A DNA stretch of 54,230 nt. Origin: an uncultured Prevotellaceae bacterium (GTDB taxonomy: Bacteria; Bacteroidota; Bacteroidia; Bacteroidales; Bacteroidaceae). Shown here piece after piece: positions 6,741-15,749 of the stretch. Positions within the stretch are counted from its first letter, which is position 1. Each line of letters begins with the position of its first letter. Both the position numbers and the translations under genes were made by a program. The notes under the pieces are model-generated. The model searched no databases. It was not told the origin of the DNA and was given only the letters and a program-made list of their open reading frames with translations. Location: contig CADADN010000048.1 of assembly GCA_902786665.1 (NCBI GenBank), forward strand, positions 1 to 54,230, written 5' to 3'.

Positions 6741-9218
6741 ATGAAAAAACAGATTACAAAACGGACACCCTATTCCGTTACAATGATTTTGAGCCGACCG
6801 CTAATCATACTATTACTTGCATTGGTGTTTTCCAACGACGGTGCTCTCGCTCAGAGTGTTCGAGAAACCATCCGCATTGACAAAGGATGGAAGTTTGCGT
6901 TTGGCCATGCCAGCGACCCCCAAAAGGATTTCGGCTGCGGAACGGAATATTTCAACTATCTGACAAAGGCGAATTCCATACATAACGAAGGGCCATACGC
7001 TCAGAAGTTTGATGACTCAACGTGGCAAGAGATTCAGATACCTCATGACTGGGTGGCCACCCTGCCCTATGCAGGAGGAGCCAGCCACTCTCACGGCTAT
7101 AAAACAGTGGGATGGAAATATCCCGAGACCAGCGTGGGTTGGTATCGCAAAAACATACTCATCAGCAACGAAGATTTGGGCAAAAGGTTGATGTTGCGTT
7201 TCGACGGCATCTTCCGTAACGCCCAGGTATGGTTCAATGGTTTCTACATGGGTACAGAACCCAGTGGATATGCCACTCAAACATATGACATCACCCCATA
7301 CGTGAAATATGGCGAAGAAAATCTGATTTGCGTTCGTGCCGATGCCTCTCTCGAAGAGGGATGGTTTTATGAAGGAGCAGGCATCTACCGTGATGTGTGG
7401 CTGATGAAATCCGCAGAGGTGAGCGTGGCACCCTTCGGCACGTTTGCATATGCAAAAATGGAGCAGCCCTATTCGGAGGCGACATTGACGATTGAGACAG
7501 AGGTTCACAATAGTGGATTGAAACCCCAGCAGTGTGAGGTGAGACATGTACTTTACGATTCCACAGGCAACGAGATTGGAGAAAGTGAGAGAACCACCCT
7601 TGACCTAAAAGCCAAGCAGACCATCAGTTGCAAGCAGAGCATCAGGGTGAGCCATCCACATCTGTGGAGTACCACCGACCCCTATCTCTACAATGTAAGG
7701 ACCTCGATTTACCAGGATGGCAAGCCGATAGATTCCTATTACACAAGAACCGGTTTCCGCGACATCGCCTTCGATGCCGAGCGCGGCTTCCTGCTGAATG
7801 GCGTACCGCTGAAGTTGAAAGGTGTGAACCTGCATCAAGACCATGCCGGAGTGGGGTCTGCCATCCCCGACGAACTGCAAGCTTGGCGTGTGAAACAGCT
7901 GAAGGAGTATGGTTGCAACGCCATCCGTTCATCCCATAATCCCGTGACCCCAGCCCTGCTTGACGTCTGCGACGAAGAAGGCATCCTTGTCATTGACGAG
8001 AACCGTCTGATGGGTATCAACGAGGAACATCTGCGCCTGTTGGAGCGGATGATCAAGCGAGACAGGAACCATCCTTCCATCATACTCTGGAGTGACGGCA
8101 ACGAGGAATGGGGCATCGAGAACAACGTGCAAGGCATCCGCTTGGCAGAAGCCATGCGTGAATACACGCGACTCTACGACCCGACCCGACGGAGCACGGT
8201 GGCGAATGCGGGAGGCAGCGAGATGATCAAAGGTCTCGATGTGGTGGGTTTCAACTATATCATGCAAAACGATGTGGACAATCGCAAGAAAGCCAATCCA
8301 TCGTGGTCCATCGTGGGAACGGAGGAGACCACGGGTTGTGGCACACGCGGCTGGTATTTCGAGTCGCCGGAATATCCCGGCCGCATGGTCAGCGCCAACC
8401 GTTCAAAGAAGATTTACGACTATGAGAACGTCATCGAACGCGGATGGCAGTTCTATGACGAGCGCCCATGGGGTGCGGGATTATTCTACTGGACAGGGTT
8501 CGACTATCGTGGCGAGCCCAATCCGCTTTCCTTCCCCGCCCACGACTCAGAATTCGGCATTCTCGACTATTGCGGATTCCCCAAGGACGAGGCCTACTAC
8601 CTGAAGTCATGGTGGACGGACGACCCCACATTGCATATCTTCCCACACTGGAACCTGCAAGGCCATGAGGGGGAGGAAGTGGAAATATGGGCATACAGCA
8701 ACTGCGACGAGGTGGAACTTGTCGTGAACGGCAAAAAACTGGGTCGGCAGGCAATGCCTAAAAACGGCCATCTGAAATGGAGTGCCATCTATCAGCCCGG
8801 CAAGGTCGTGGCTTACGGCTACAAGAAAGGCAAGCGCATCATGACCAAGATCATCGAGACCACGAAACCTGCCTATAAGACCGTATTGAAATCAGACAGA
8901 AAGACACTTGACGGAAGCAGCATCGCCGTCATCACCGTCGAGGTGCAAGATGATAAAGGCCGAATCGTGCCCGATGCTTGTCCGATGCTCCATTTCATTC
9001 TTGAAGGCAACGGTCGCATCCTCGGTGCCGGCAATGGCGACCCGATGTATTCAGGTGCAGACCATCCCAAGGAAATGGATTGCCGCGAGTTCAGCATCCC
9101 CGCCTTCAATGGCTTGGCCCAAATCATCATCCAAGGGGAGGCGAGTTCTTCTTTAACCCTCAATTGCCAGAGTGAAGGTCTCAAGACAGGCACCTTTTGT
9201 CTCGACATCAAACAATAA
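6741..9218 (+). CDS. Secreted GH2 glycoside hydrolase (beta-galactosidase-like)
   Basis: Extracytoplasmic GH2 enzyme of 825 residues. The start at 6741 gives a signal peptide (K-K, R, hydrophobic core, A-L-A-Q). Domains in order: sugar-binding jelly-roll with D-G-I-F-R-N-A-Q-V-W-F-N-G and E-G-W-F-Y-E-G-A-G-I-Y-R-D-V-W, an Ig-like domain, the TIM barrel with K-G-V-N-L-H-Q-D-H and R-S-S-H-N-P, then C-terminal Ig-like domains of the DUF4982 kind. The acid/base Glu is in S-D-G-N-E (about 455) and the nucleophile Glu in V-G-T-E-E-T (about 528). The exact sugar cannot be told from motifs. No SusC/SusD pair is near. Its end is 19 bases from the end of the convergent GH43. Confidence 0.9.
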   Translation: MKKQITKRTPYSVTMILSRPLIILLLALVFSNDGALAQSVRETIRIDKGWKFAFGHASDPQKDFGCGTEYFNYLTKANSIHNEGPYAQKFDDSTWQEIQIPHDWVATLPYAGGASHSHGYKTVGWKYPETSVGWYRKNILISNEDLGKRLMLRFDGIFRNAQVWFNGFYMGTEPSGYATQTYDITPYVKYGEENLICVRADASLEEGWFYEGAGIYRDVWLMKSAEVSVAPFGTFAYAKMEQPYSEATLTIETEVHNSGLKPQQCEVRHVLYDSTGNEIGESERTTLDLKAKQTISCKQSIRVSHPHLWSTTDPYLYNVRTSIYQDGKPIDSYYTRTGFRDIAFDAERGFLLNGVPLKLKGVNLHQDHAGVGSAIPDELQAWRVKQLKEYGCNAIRSSHNPVTPALLDVCDEEGILVIDENRLMGINEEHLRLLERMIKRDRNHPSIILWSDGNEEWGIENNVQGIRLAEAMREYTRLYDPTRRSTVANAGGSEMIKGLDVVGFNYIMQNDVDNRKKANPSWSIVGTEETTGCGTRGWYFESPEYPGRMVSANRSKKIYDYENVIERGWQFYDERPWGAGLFYWTGFDYRGEPNPLSFPAHDSEFGILDYCGFPKDEAYYLKSWWTDDPTLHIFPHWNLQGHEGEEVEIWAYSNCDEVELVVNGKKLGRQAMPKNGHLKWSAIYQPGKVVAYGYKKGKRIMTKIIETTKPAYKTVLKSDRKTLDGSSIAVITVEVQDDKGRIVPDACPMLHFILEGNGRILGAGNGDPMYSGADHPKEMDCREFSIPAFNGLAQIIIQGEASSSLTLNCQSEGLKTGTFCLDIKQ

Positions 9219-9237
9219 TGGTGTCGCCCTGGGAGCC

Positions 9238-10740
9238 TTATAGTTCATGGTATCTGAAATTCTTGAAGGTGGCGTACCCTTCGCCCTCGCAGAACAAGCC
9301 AGGAAGGATGCTTTGGAAGTCGTAGAGGGTATTGTGGTTGAATCCTGAGACCTCCTGTCCCCAAGTCTCGCGTTTCCACTGTATGCCATCGCTACTCCAA
9401 TATGCCGTCACCACGTGGGCATCGTTGCGCAGTCGCAGCCACAGGTGGTTGCCCGCAGACTGCCCCACCCCATTGGACTTGTTTCGGCGGTAACGATAAC
9501 GCCGGCCATTATCAAACCCCGTTCCGACATTGTATTCCGCGTTGTAATATAAGCATAGTCCGGCTTTCACGTTGCCGTGGAGTTCTATCTCTGCCTCTAT
9601 CTCATAGCGGTGTGCACCTGCAATGAACATCATCGGGGAAGACGAACTGAGGGAATTCCCTTTGCCTTGAAGGGTGAGCACATTGCCTTCCACCTTGGTG
9701 CGCGAGGGAGAATAGTTCTTGTAGAAACGCCAGTCCAATCCGATACGGAATTCTGACAGGTGCGCCAATCGATTGTTCCCGTTGTCATCTTTTGTCGCCT
9801 TCGACGGTCTTGGCAAAGGTTGGCTGGCATCGCCTCCGTCGGAGGTGATCCATCCATCGGGGGTGAAGTGCACCGGTTCCATGAGCGTCTGCCGCCCCAA
9901 GTTGTAGAACCCATTCTCGTAGGCGTGATAGACGCAGTACCATTGCCCATCTGGAGTGTCAACGAGCGAGCCATGTCCTCGAGACCACCATCGGTCGCTA
10001 TTGTTGTAAGTGTGTATGAGGGGGTTGGAAGGCATATTCTCCCATAGCCCGTTGATAGACTTGGAGCGAGCCACCACCACCATATGGCTGGTGGGAGGAC
10101 CTGCCGTACCACCCTCTGCACTGATGTAGTAGAAATAGTCGCCCATACGGTATAGTTTGGGACCTTCCAGGCAGAAGCCCTCGGTGATCCAATCCTCGGG
10201 GTATTGCCATCCGTCGTAGAAATGTATTTTAGAGTCAGGCACCACAGAGAGGCAGTCGTCGGACAATGTCCAACGGTTGCCACCACTCATCACCAAGTAG
10301 CACCTTCCATCCTCGCCTTCGATGAAACAAGGGTCTATATCGCCAATGTTGAGGTCGATGGGTTCGCTCCACGGGCCATATGGTGTGTCAGCCCAAACTA
10401 CGCAGTTGGTGCGGCGGTCACCATGTACGGTGAAATAGATATAATATTTCCCTTTATGTTTCTTGATGTCGGGAGCCCAGATACTTCCTAGGTAGGTTTT
10501 CAGCGCGAAACTGACGGGTTCCCAGTTGATCAAGTCAGTGGAGTGATACACCACCAGTCCCGGCACGTAGTCAAAGGCCGAGTTGGTCAAATAATAGTCC
10601 TTTCCGTCCCGAAGGATGGTAGGGTCAGGGAAGTCGCCACCCAGGATGGGATTGGTGTAGGTGCCTTGAGCATTTATGGCCTCAGGCCCGAAAAAAAGGG
10701 CATTGATTTGTAGCAGAAGAAGTAGTTTGATGAGTTTCAT
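9238..10740 (-). CDS. Secreted GH43 glycoside hydrolase (xylosidase or arabinofuranosidase type)
   Basis: Protein of about 500 residues from the ATG at 10740, which begins a signal peptide (M-K-L-I-K-L-L-L-L-L). The five-bladed propeller is clear: Y-T-N-P-I-L-G-G-D-F-P-D-P with the general-base Asp, W-A-P-D-I, D-I-D-P-C-F-I with the pKa-setting Asp, and E-G-P-K-L with the acid Glu. The last about 190 residues form a beta-sandwich of the kind found in two-domain GH43 xylosidases. The gene is last in a minus-strand set that begins with the second GH2 enzyme, suggesting joint attack on a hemicellulose or pectin side chain. Confidence 0.9.
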   Translation of the reverse strand: MKLIKLLLLLQINALFFGPEAINAQGTYTNPILGGDFPDPTILRDGKDYYLTNSAFDYVPGLVVYHSTDLINWEPVSFALKTYLGSIWAPDIKKHKGKYYIYFTVHGDRRTNCVVWADTPYGPWSEPIDLNIGDIDPCFIEGEDGRCYLVMSGGNRWTLSDDCLSVVPDSKIHFYDGWQYPEDWITEGFCLEGPKLYRMGDYFYYISAEGGTAGPPTSHMVVVARSKSINGLWENMPSNPLIHTYNNSDRWWSRGHGSLVDTPDGQWYCVYHAYENGFYNLGRQTLMEPVHFTPDGWITSDGGDASQPLPRPSKATKDDNGNNRLAHLSEFRIGLDWRFYKNYSPSRTKVEGNVLTLQGKGNSLSSSSPMMFIAGAHRYEIEAEIELHGNVKAGLCLYYNAEYNVGTGFDNGRRYRYRRNKSNGVGQSAGNHLWLRLRNDAHVVTAYWSSDGIQWKRETWGQEVSGFNHNTLYDFQSILPGLFCEGEGYATFKNFRYHEL

Positions 10741-10772
10741 TTTCGTGTGAATTATTGAAAAGGTAATCAAAA

Positions 10773-11384
10773 TTATCTGTGACAAACATACTTGAAGAGG
10801 TAACAGACAGCCATGGCCGTAGAACCAATCATCGCCAAGGCCATGTCTTTCTGGGCATCCCACGCATCACCCTGTTGCCCATTGTAGTTGTCCGCTTGTT
10901 CAGGTGACATGACGATGGTGAGCAACCACTCGAACAATTCATACACCATGCTTCCCGTCTGTATGATCAGCCATGCGATGAAAACCGCCAAGAGAGGTTT
11001 CAAGCCGAACCATTGCTTGCATGCATATTGGAAGTATGGGAATAAGAAAATGCCAAAGCAGAGATGGACGAACCTGTCATAATGATTGCGGGAATCCAGG
11101 AAGAAACCAGCATCTACGATGCCCAAGGAGACACACCAATCCTTGTATGGGACATATGAGTAGATGTATCGGGCACCTATGACATGGAGAATGGCGAACA
11201 AGAGTATGCCTATGAAAGCAGTCATGGGCATCCTGTCCTTCACCATGTCAATGACAAGTGGTATGAGCAAAAGCACGGTTCCCGCATGCTGCAAGAACTG
11301 CTCACGCGGATATACAGGATGTATGAAGGTGACAGCTGTAAACGCCACAAATGCCATGAAAGGAATGAGTTTGGTCTTGTTCAT
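10773..11384 (-). CDS. DUF2238 (YjdF-type) membrane protein
   Basis: Integral membrane protein of 203 residues starting at the ATG at 11384. About six hydrophobic segments are visible, with the family-typical stretch D-S-R-N-H-Y-D-R-F-V-H-L-C-F-G, then F-E-W and G-D-x-W-D-A-Q-K-D-M near the end. These are conserved acidic and His residues of the DUF2238 family, whose function is not known. It sits between the truncated methyltransferase-like gene (23 bases before) and the GH43 gene (32 bases after), so it is probably in their transcript by position rather than by role. Confidence 0.85.
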   Translation of the reverse strand: MNKTKLIPFMAFVAFTAVTFIHPVYPREQFLQHAGTVLLLIPLVIDMVKDRMPMTAFIGILLFAILHVIGARYIYSYVPYKDWCVSLGIVDAGFFLDSRNHYDRFVHLCFGIFLFPYFQYACKQWFGLKPLLAVFIAWLIIQTGSMVYELFEWLLTIVMSPEQADNYNGQQGDAWDAQKDMALAMIGSTAMAVCYLFKYVCHR

Positions 11385-11407
11385 TTTCACATTATCAATC
11401 ACTTGTC

Positions 11408-11770
11408 CTAATATGAAGCCAGAAAGAGAACGGCGGCAACCAAGGAAATCCATTCCGGCAACACCCACCAGTCAAAGCGCCAATTCAATCCGGCCACCAC
11501 AAAGGCAGTTATGAAAAGTAATCCGCTCACGGGCACGACAGTCTTCTGTTCGTTTTCCTTTTCTTTGGCATTCAGACGCTTTCGCAGTAGTCCTGGATTC
11601 CTTGCCATCATTACTAGACCGACGATAAACATCGGGACGAACAGAATCCCCATCAACAGCCATCCTTGCCAAAAATGGAAAGAACCTGCCGGAAGGAACA
11701 ATAAAGTCCCGAGAAAGATGACGCCAAGCAAGTATTTGGTTATTGATTGAAGCAACAAGCCTTTATCCAT
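11408..11770 (-). pseudogene. Truncated isoprenylcysteine methyltransferase-like membrane protein
   Basis: The 120-residue frame matches the N-terminal half of the ICMT/PEMT-like family: three or four membrane helices, F-H-F-W-Q-G-W, and N-P-x-L-L-x-K-R-L-N-A-K-E. Members I know run to about 210-220 residues and continue with a catalytic R-H-P-x-Y segment; here the frame stops after L-F-L-A-S-Y and the next bases do not encode that half in any frame. I read it as a C-terminal deletion, probably joined to the upstream edge of the DUF2238 gene. It could still be expressed as a short membrane protein. Confidence 0.55.
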
Positions 11771-11831
11771 TGTCTACAAACTCTTCCTTAACGATTGGTT
11801 CAAGTCTTCCATGCAAATGCTTTTTTCGTTT

Positions 11832-14381
11832 TCAATCTCCAATCTTTATGATTACCTCCCCTTCATCGAGCAAAGGCGACTCCGCCCTCACGGTGATGGT
11901 GCCATCATCCCGAGTCGCCTCCACATAGGCAAGGAGGCGTCCCCGTACAACCCGCTGCCGCCAGTCACGCAGATTGCTGGTGTCGCCCATATCGCCACCC
12001 TCGAGCCCCAAAAGACGACCTGCACCTGTCACCCGTACGGATATTTCGTTGTCGGACAGTACCACCGTCCTTCCTTCCGAATCGATGACCTCGATGATAA
12101 CGTGTGCAACACGCCCATGCCCTGTCAGCACGGTCTTGTCTGCAGTCACTCTCAGGGCAGCCGGTCTTCCTGTGGTGGGGATTTCATAAGAAGCCACGAC
12201 ATCTCCCTTACTGTCCATGGCCTCAGCCTTGAGCACACCAGGTTGATAGGGAATGTCCCACCAAATGGCACCCGTTGCCTGTTCTTTCTCCTTTGGTGGA
12301 GCCACTTCCTCACCGTTGAGCAACAGTCGGGCTTTCCCCTGATTTGTCATACACACCACACGTATGTTTTGTCCTTCACGATAGTTCCAAGTGTCCTGCG
12401 CATAGATGGACACACCGGGGTCTCGTCTTCCCGACTGTCGGCCGCGCCCATTGCCCATTGCGGGATAGGTGCCAATGTAGCACACCGGCTTCTCGCTCCA
12501 CAATGACGCCCTCCACCAGCCCTGAGGTTTTCGCTCGCCCTTCAGGTCGAGCAATCCAGCCGATGAACCTCGTGCGGGCCATGCTCCGCTCTCACCAAGG
12601 TAGTCGATGCCAGTCCAAAGAAATTGTCCGAAGATGAAGTCGTGTTGCTCCACCGCCCTCCATGCCTCCAAGTCATGGCGGTTCTCAGAACCGTAAATGA
12701 CGCGCTTGGGATAGTTGCGGTGGTCCTCGTCGTATCTACTCTCGGTGTAGTTGTACCCCACCACGTCGACAGCCTGCGGGTAGGTGGTCTCATTGGACAT
12801 CACCACTCCCGCCAACGCGCCTGTTGTGGGACGGCTCGAGTCAATCTGCCTCACCACCTTGGTGAGACGCTCTGCTATGCGTCCGATGCGCTGTGCGTCT
12901 GGTTGGTCGGGTTTGTAACCTCCATACATAGGCTGCGTGATGCTGCTGCCGTCAAGGACGGGATGTGAATAAGGGTCGTTGGGATAGTCCACCTCGTTGC
13001 CTATGGACCAGAGGAAGATGCAAGGGTGGTTGCGGTCGCGTCGCACCATGTCGGCGACGTCGCGGTCTATCCATTCCTCGAAGAAGTCGAAGGAGCCCTC
13101 ATAGCCAGGGGTGCCGCGGTTCCATCCCTCCAGCCATTTGCGCTTTGGGAATTCCCATTCGTCGCTGGCCTCGTCCATGACGAGCAGACCGAGCGAGTCG
13201 CAGAGGTCGTAGACCACGGGCGCCTGTGGGTTGTGGCTCATGCGGATGGCATTCACCCCGATAGCCTGCAAATTGACAAGGCGTCGCTCCCACACGTCGC
13301 GAGGCACCACGGCGCCGAGTACTCCTGCGTCATGGTGCAAGCAGACGCCTTTTACTTTCATATTGTTTCCATTGAGGAAAAATCCCTTGTCGGGGTCGAA
13401 ACGCAAGGTTCTGAGTCCCATGCGCATGCTGCTACCGTCTACCACATCTCCATTGCTGGCATCCACCAGTCGAGTCTCCACGGTGTACAGGTAACCGTTT
13501 GCTATGTTCCACAACTGTGGCTGCGAAATCTTCAGTTGCAGGGTCTGGCGTTCCTTGTTGCCAATGGTGGTTTGCTTCTGAGCCACTTGCCGATGCTGGG
13601 CATCATAGATGGTCACTTGAGCCTTCAATGAGGGAACGTCTTTCCCGTATCCTTCCGCCGTGGTGGTCTCCACGTCTACCTCCACGGTGGCTGTGCCTCG
13701 GGTGAGTTGCTTCAGTCGCCATGCGCTTCCCCATTGTGCGAGATGAACAGGTCCTGATTCCACGAGCCACACTGGTCGGTATATGCCGCTGCCCGTGTAC
13801 CACCGAGAGTCAGCTTGTCGCGAGTGGTCTACACGCACTGCGAGCACATTGTCGCCTTCCTTGTTGAGCCAAGGAGTCATGTCATACAGCACGGAGGCAT
13901 AGCCATTAGGTCGCATGCCGAGCAGATGGCCATTGAGAAAGACCTCGGCACGGTTGTAGATGCCCTCGAAATAGACAAACCACTGTGAGTCGGCGGAGTG
14001 GCTGCCCTCCTTGAGTGAAAAATGTTTGCGATACCATCCCACGCCGCCGGGAAGATAGCCCGTGCAAGAGAAGAGATGGGGCGACATCGGATGCTCCACC
14101 GACCAGTCGTGCGGCAGTTGCAGACGGCGCCATCGGGAGTCGTCAAAGGCAGGTGCTTCAGCAGCGATGCTGTTTCCGTCGGTGGTGCGTAGATCGGTGC
14201 CAACAAGGGCAAACCGCCAATCGTCATTGAATGGCGTGGCATTGCCAAAAGACAATTGAGCATCGGCAGACCTTGTATGACAAAGGATGGACAAGGCCGT
14301 TAACAGCATAATCAAATACTGTCTCTTGCTGATTGGAGGGATGAGCATCGCTTCTTTTATCATATTCATCATGATATTCAT
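11832..14381 (-). CDS. Secreted GH2 glycoside hydrolase (beta-galactosidase-like), second copy
   Basis: GH2 enzyme of up to 849 residues. Several in-frame ATGs compete; 14381 is the longest, while 14348 is preceded by AAAAGAAG and begins a better signal peptide (K-R, hydrophobic core, A-D-A-Q). Domain order is sugar-binding (Y-F-E-G-I-Y-N-R-A-E-V-F-L-N-G), Ig-like, TIM barrel (K-G-V-C-L-H-H-D, R-M-S-H-N-P) and C-terminal Ig-like parts. The acid/base Glu is in W-S-I-G-N-E-V and the nucleophile Glu in Y-G-S-E-N. It differs clearly from the GH2 at 6741, so the two are not a recent duplication. It leads the minus-strand set with GH43 last. Confidence 0.9.
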   Translation of the reverse strand: MNIMMNMIKEAMLIPPISKRQYLIMLLTALSILCHTRSADAQLSFGNATPFNDDWRFALVGTDLRTTDGNSIAAEAPAFDDSRWRRLQLPHDWSVEHPMSPHLFSCTGYLPGGVGWYRKHFSLKEGSHSADSQWFVYFEGIYNRAEVFLNGHLLGMRPNGYASVLYDMTPWLNKEGDNVLAVRVDHSRQADSRWYTGSGIYRPVWLVESGPVHLAQWGSAWRLKQLTRGTATVEVDVETTTAEGYGKDVPSLKAQVTIYDAQHRQVAQKQTTIGNKERQTLQLKISQPQLWNIANGYLYTVETRLVDASNGDVVDGSSMRMGLRTLRFDPDKGFFLNGNNMKVKGVCLHHDAGVLGAVVPRDVWERRLVNLQAIGVNAIRMSHNPQAPVVYDLCDSLGLLVMDEASDEWEFPKRKWLEGWNRGTPGYEGSFDFFEEWIDRDVADMVRRDRNHPCIFLWSIGNEVDYPNDPYSHPVLDGSSITQPMYGGYKPDQPDAQRIGRIAERLTKVVRQIDSSRPTTGALAGVVMSNETTYPQAVDVVGYNYTESRYDEDHRNYPKRVIYGSENRHDLEAWRAVEQHDFIFGQFLWTGIDYLGESGAWPARGSSAGLLDLKGERKPQGWWRASLWSEKPVCYIGTYPAMGNGRGRQSGRRDPGVSIYAQDTWNYREGQNIRVVCMTNQGKARLLLNGEEVAPPKEKEQATGAIWWDIPYQPGVLKAEAMDSKGDVVASYEIPTTGRPAALRVTADKTVLTGHGRVAHVIIEVIDSEGRTVVLSDNEISVRVTGAGRLLGLEGGDMGDTSNLRDWRQRVVRGRLLAYVEATRDDGTITVRAESPLLDEGEVIIKIGD

Positions 14382-14690
14382 GGAAATAGTTATTTACATT
14401 TGTATTTTAATGTTTTTCGCTTTCAACGGCCAAAGATACGAATATTATGTGAACATGCCAAATTTTTGTTTGATAGTTTGGCATTCAGAAAAAAATTGAT
14501 AATTCAGATAGTTTCCCTTAAATAGATGGCAACAAACACCGTCTTTTGCACAAGCAGGTTGTTTTATGCCAAAATGTTAAATTTATCGTTTTTCAATAAA
14601 TTTTTATCGAAAAATTTTGTGCAATCAAATATAGTTTCTACCTTTGCATATCGATAAACGATAAATGTTTAAAATAAAACGATAAAACGT
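14382..14690. other. AT-rich intergenic region with promoter and repeated sites
   Basis: Divergent region between the second GH2 gene and the DUF2975 gene. It contains a near-perfect plus-strand promoter at 14616-14646 and five copies of CGATAAA or its complement. The part 14400-14580 shows no clear gene. Confidence 0.6.
14582..14686 (+). promoter_or_regulatory. Promoter flanked by five CGATAAA operator-like sites
   Basis: The promoter is TTTG at 14616-14619, 19 bases, TACCTTTG at 14639-14646. Upstream lie TTTATCG at 14582-14588 and 14603-14609. Downstream lie CGATAAA at 14652-14658, 14659-14665 (head to tail) and 14680-14686. Sites face each other across the promoter and reach to 4 bases before the start codon. 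The natural reader is the XRE protein encoded in the same operon, which implies autoregulation; this last step is inference. Confidence 0.6.
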
Positions 14691-15173
14691 ATGAAAAAGA
14701 AGATGAATTTGTTTTGTGTTCTGATGCTGGTATTGTTGGCAATACAGATTGTATTGGGATTTGTGTTTAACTTCAATGACCACATGCAGGCTTTTGAAGA
14801 AGGCTGGCAAAAAGGCCGTCAGGGTGACCCATCCTCAAATGGAACCGTGAGCGAGATTCTGATGGTTGTTATGGGAATAGCCATTCTCTATCTTTTAGTA
14901 CGCTCATTCATTTCATTCGTTAGATTCATCTGGAACGTTAATCGCGATGAGGTGTTTGTTTGGAAGAAAGTATTGCTTTTGCGTTGGGCGGGTTGGGGAT
15001 TGTTGATACCTAATGTCATATCCATTGTCTATGACATATTGCATCACATTCCTTTGCAGCAAATCTACATAGAGGACACGTGCAATATCATCCTTGGTGT
15101 TTTCTGCTTGATAGTGGCAGAAGTTTTTGCCATCGGACTAAAATTGAAGGAAGAACAGGACTTAACCATTTAG
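14691..15173 (+). CDS. DUF2975 four-helix membrane protein
   Basis: Membrane protein of 160 residues with about four transmembrane segments (near 9-25, 53-75, 95-115 and 132-152), the pattern of DUF2975. The family is of unknown function and is very often encoded directly before a small XRE regulator, as here (3 bases apart). The promoter region has repeated CGATAAA sites. A role as a membrane partner that controls or is controlled by the regulator is plausible but untested. Confidence 0.85.
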   Translation: MKKKMNLFCVLMLVLLAIQIVLGFVFNFNDHMQAFEEGWQKGRQGDPSSNGTVSEILMVVMGIAILYLLVRSFISFVRFIWNVNRDEVFVWKKVLLLRWAGWGLLIPNVISIVYDILHHIPLQQIYIEDTCNIILGVFCLIVAEVFAIGLKLKEEQDLTI

Positions 15174-15176
15174 CTT

Positions 15177-15386
15177 ATGGGACGTATCGTTGTCAATTTG
15201 GATGTGGAAATGGCCAAACGGAAAATATCGTTGGGCGAACTGGCAGAAAGGGTTGGATTGACCCAGGCCAACCTAAGTATTCTGAAAACGGGCAAGGCCA
15301 AGGCGATTCGCTTTTCCACGCTTGAAGCCATCTGTCGAGAACTTGGTTGTCAGCCTGGTGATATCCTGGAATACCGGAACGAATGA
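15177..15386 (+). CDS. XRE-family (YozG-like) DNA-binding regulator
   Basis: Protein of 69 residues that is almost entirely a helix-turn-helix domain: I-S-L-G-E-L-A-E-R-V-G-L-T-Q-A-N-L-S-I-L-K forms helices 2 and 3, followed by A-I-R-F-S-T-L-E-A-I-C-R-E-L-G-C-Q-P-G-D-I-L-E, typical of the short Cro/CI type paired with DUF2975. It is translated 3 bases after the membrane protein. It is the best candidate to bind the CGATAAA sites before the operon. An 11-base tandem repeat begins 5 bases after its stop. Confidence 0.9.
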   Translation: MGRIVVNLDVEMAKRKISLGELAERVGLTQANLSILKTGKAKAIRFSTLEAICRELGCQPGDILEYRNE

Positions 15387-15390
15387 AAAA

Positions 15391-15444
15391 GGGGAGTTGA
15401 AGAGGAGTTAAAAGGGAGTTAAAAAGGAGTTAAAGGGACATATG
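15391..15444 (+). repeat. 11-base tandem repeat, four units plus cap
   Basis: Units GGGGAGTTGAA, GAGGAGTTAAA, AGGGAGTTAAA and AAGGAGTTAAA, then GGGACATATG. Begins 5 bases after the XRE stop codon. Confidence 0.9.
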
Positions 15445-15528
15445 CTCCGATTAAAACAATCTCAATTAATCCATTGAGAATAAAGATTTTAGCGGATTAC
15501 AAATCCTTATATTCGATACTGCGTTAAA

Positions 15529-15571
15529 AAGGAGTTATAGGGGAGTTAAAGGGGAGTTAAAGGGACATATG
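15529..15571 (+). repeat. 11-base tandem repeat, three units plus cap
   Basis: Units AAGGAGTTATA, GGGGAGTTAAA, GGGGAGTTAAA, then GGGACATATG. Second copy in the same intergenic region, 84 bases after the first. Confidence 0.9.
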
Positions 15572-15680
15572 CTTACTTTTATAGGCTTTTTGAGGAAATC
15601 CCCATGCTAATTTAATCCACTATTCAAGCCTCATTTTCCCTTATATGCAAAGTGGGGTAAACAGATGATTTTAAATGTTA

Positions 15681-15712
15681 CGGCAGGGGTCATTTTAAAG
15701 TGGCCCCTGCCG
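15681..15712. terminator. Hairpin between convergent genes
   Basis: Stem CGGCAGGGG with CCCCTGCCG plus a short CA/TG extension and an AT-rich loop. CCTGTTTT follows on the plus strand. It probably ends the DUF2975-XRE transcript and may act in both directions. Confidence 0.65.
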
Positions 15713-15749
15713 CCTGTTTTGAGGACCTACTTAATCAGAGGCCATAAAG

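Larger units (their letters stand above)
15387..15749. other. Convergent intergenic region with two repeat tracts and a terminator
   Basis: Space between the XRE gene and the convergent MBL-fold gene. It holds two tracts of the 11-base repeat (15391-15444 and 15529-15571), each ending in GGGACATATG, and a strong hairpin at 15681-15712. No coding sequence was recognised. Confidence 0.7.

Noticed and set aside
15391-15571. CRISPR-like array
   Set aside because: The units are 11 bases, directly adjacent and without spacers; they are simple tandem repeats.
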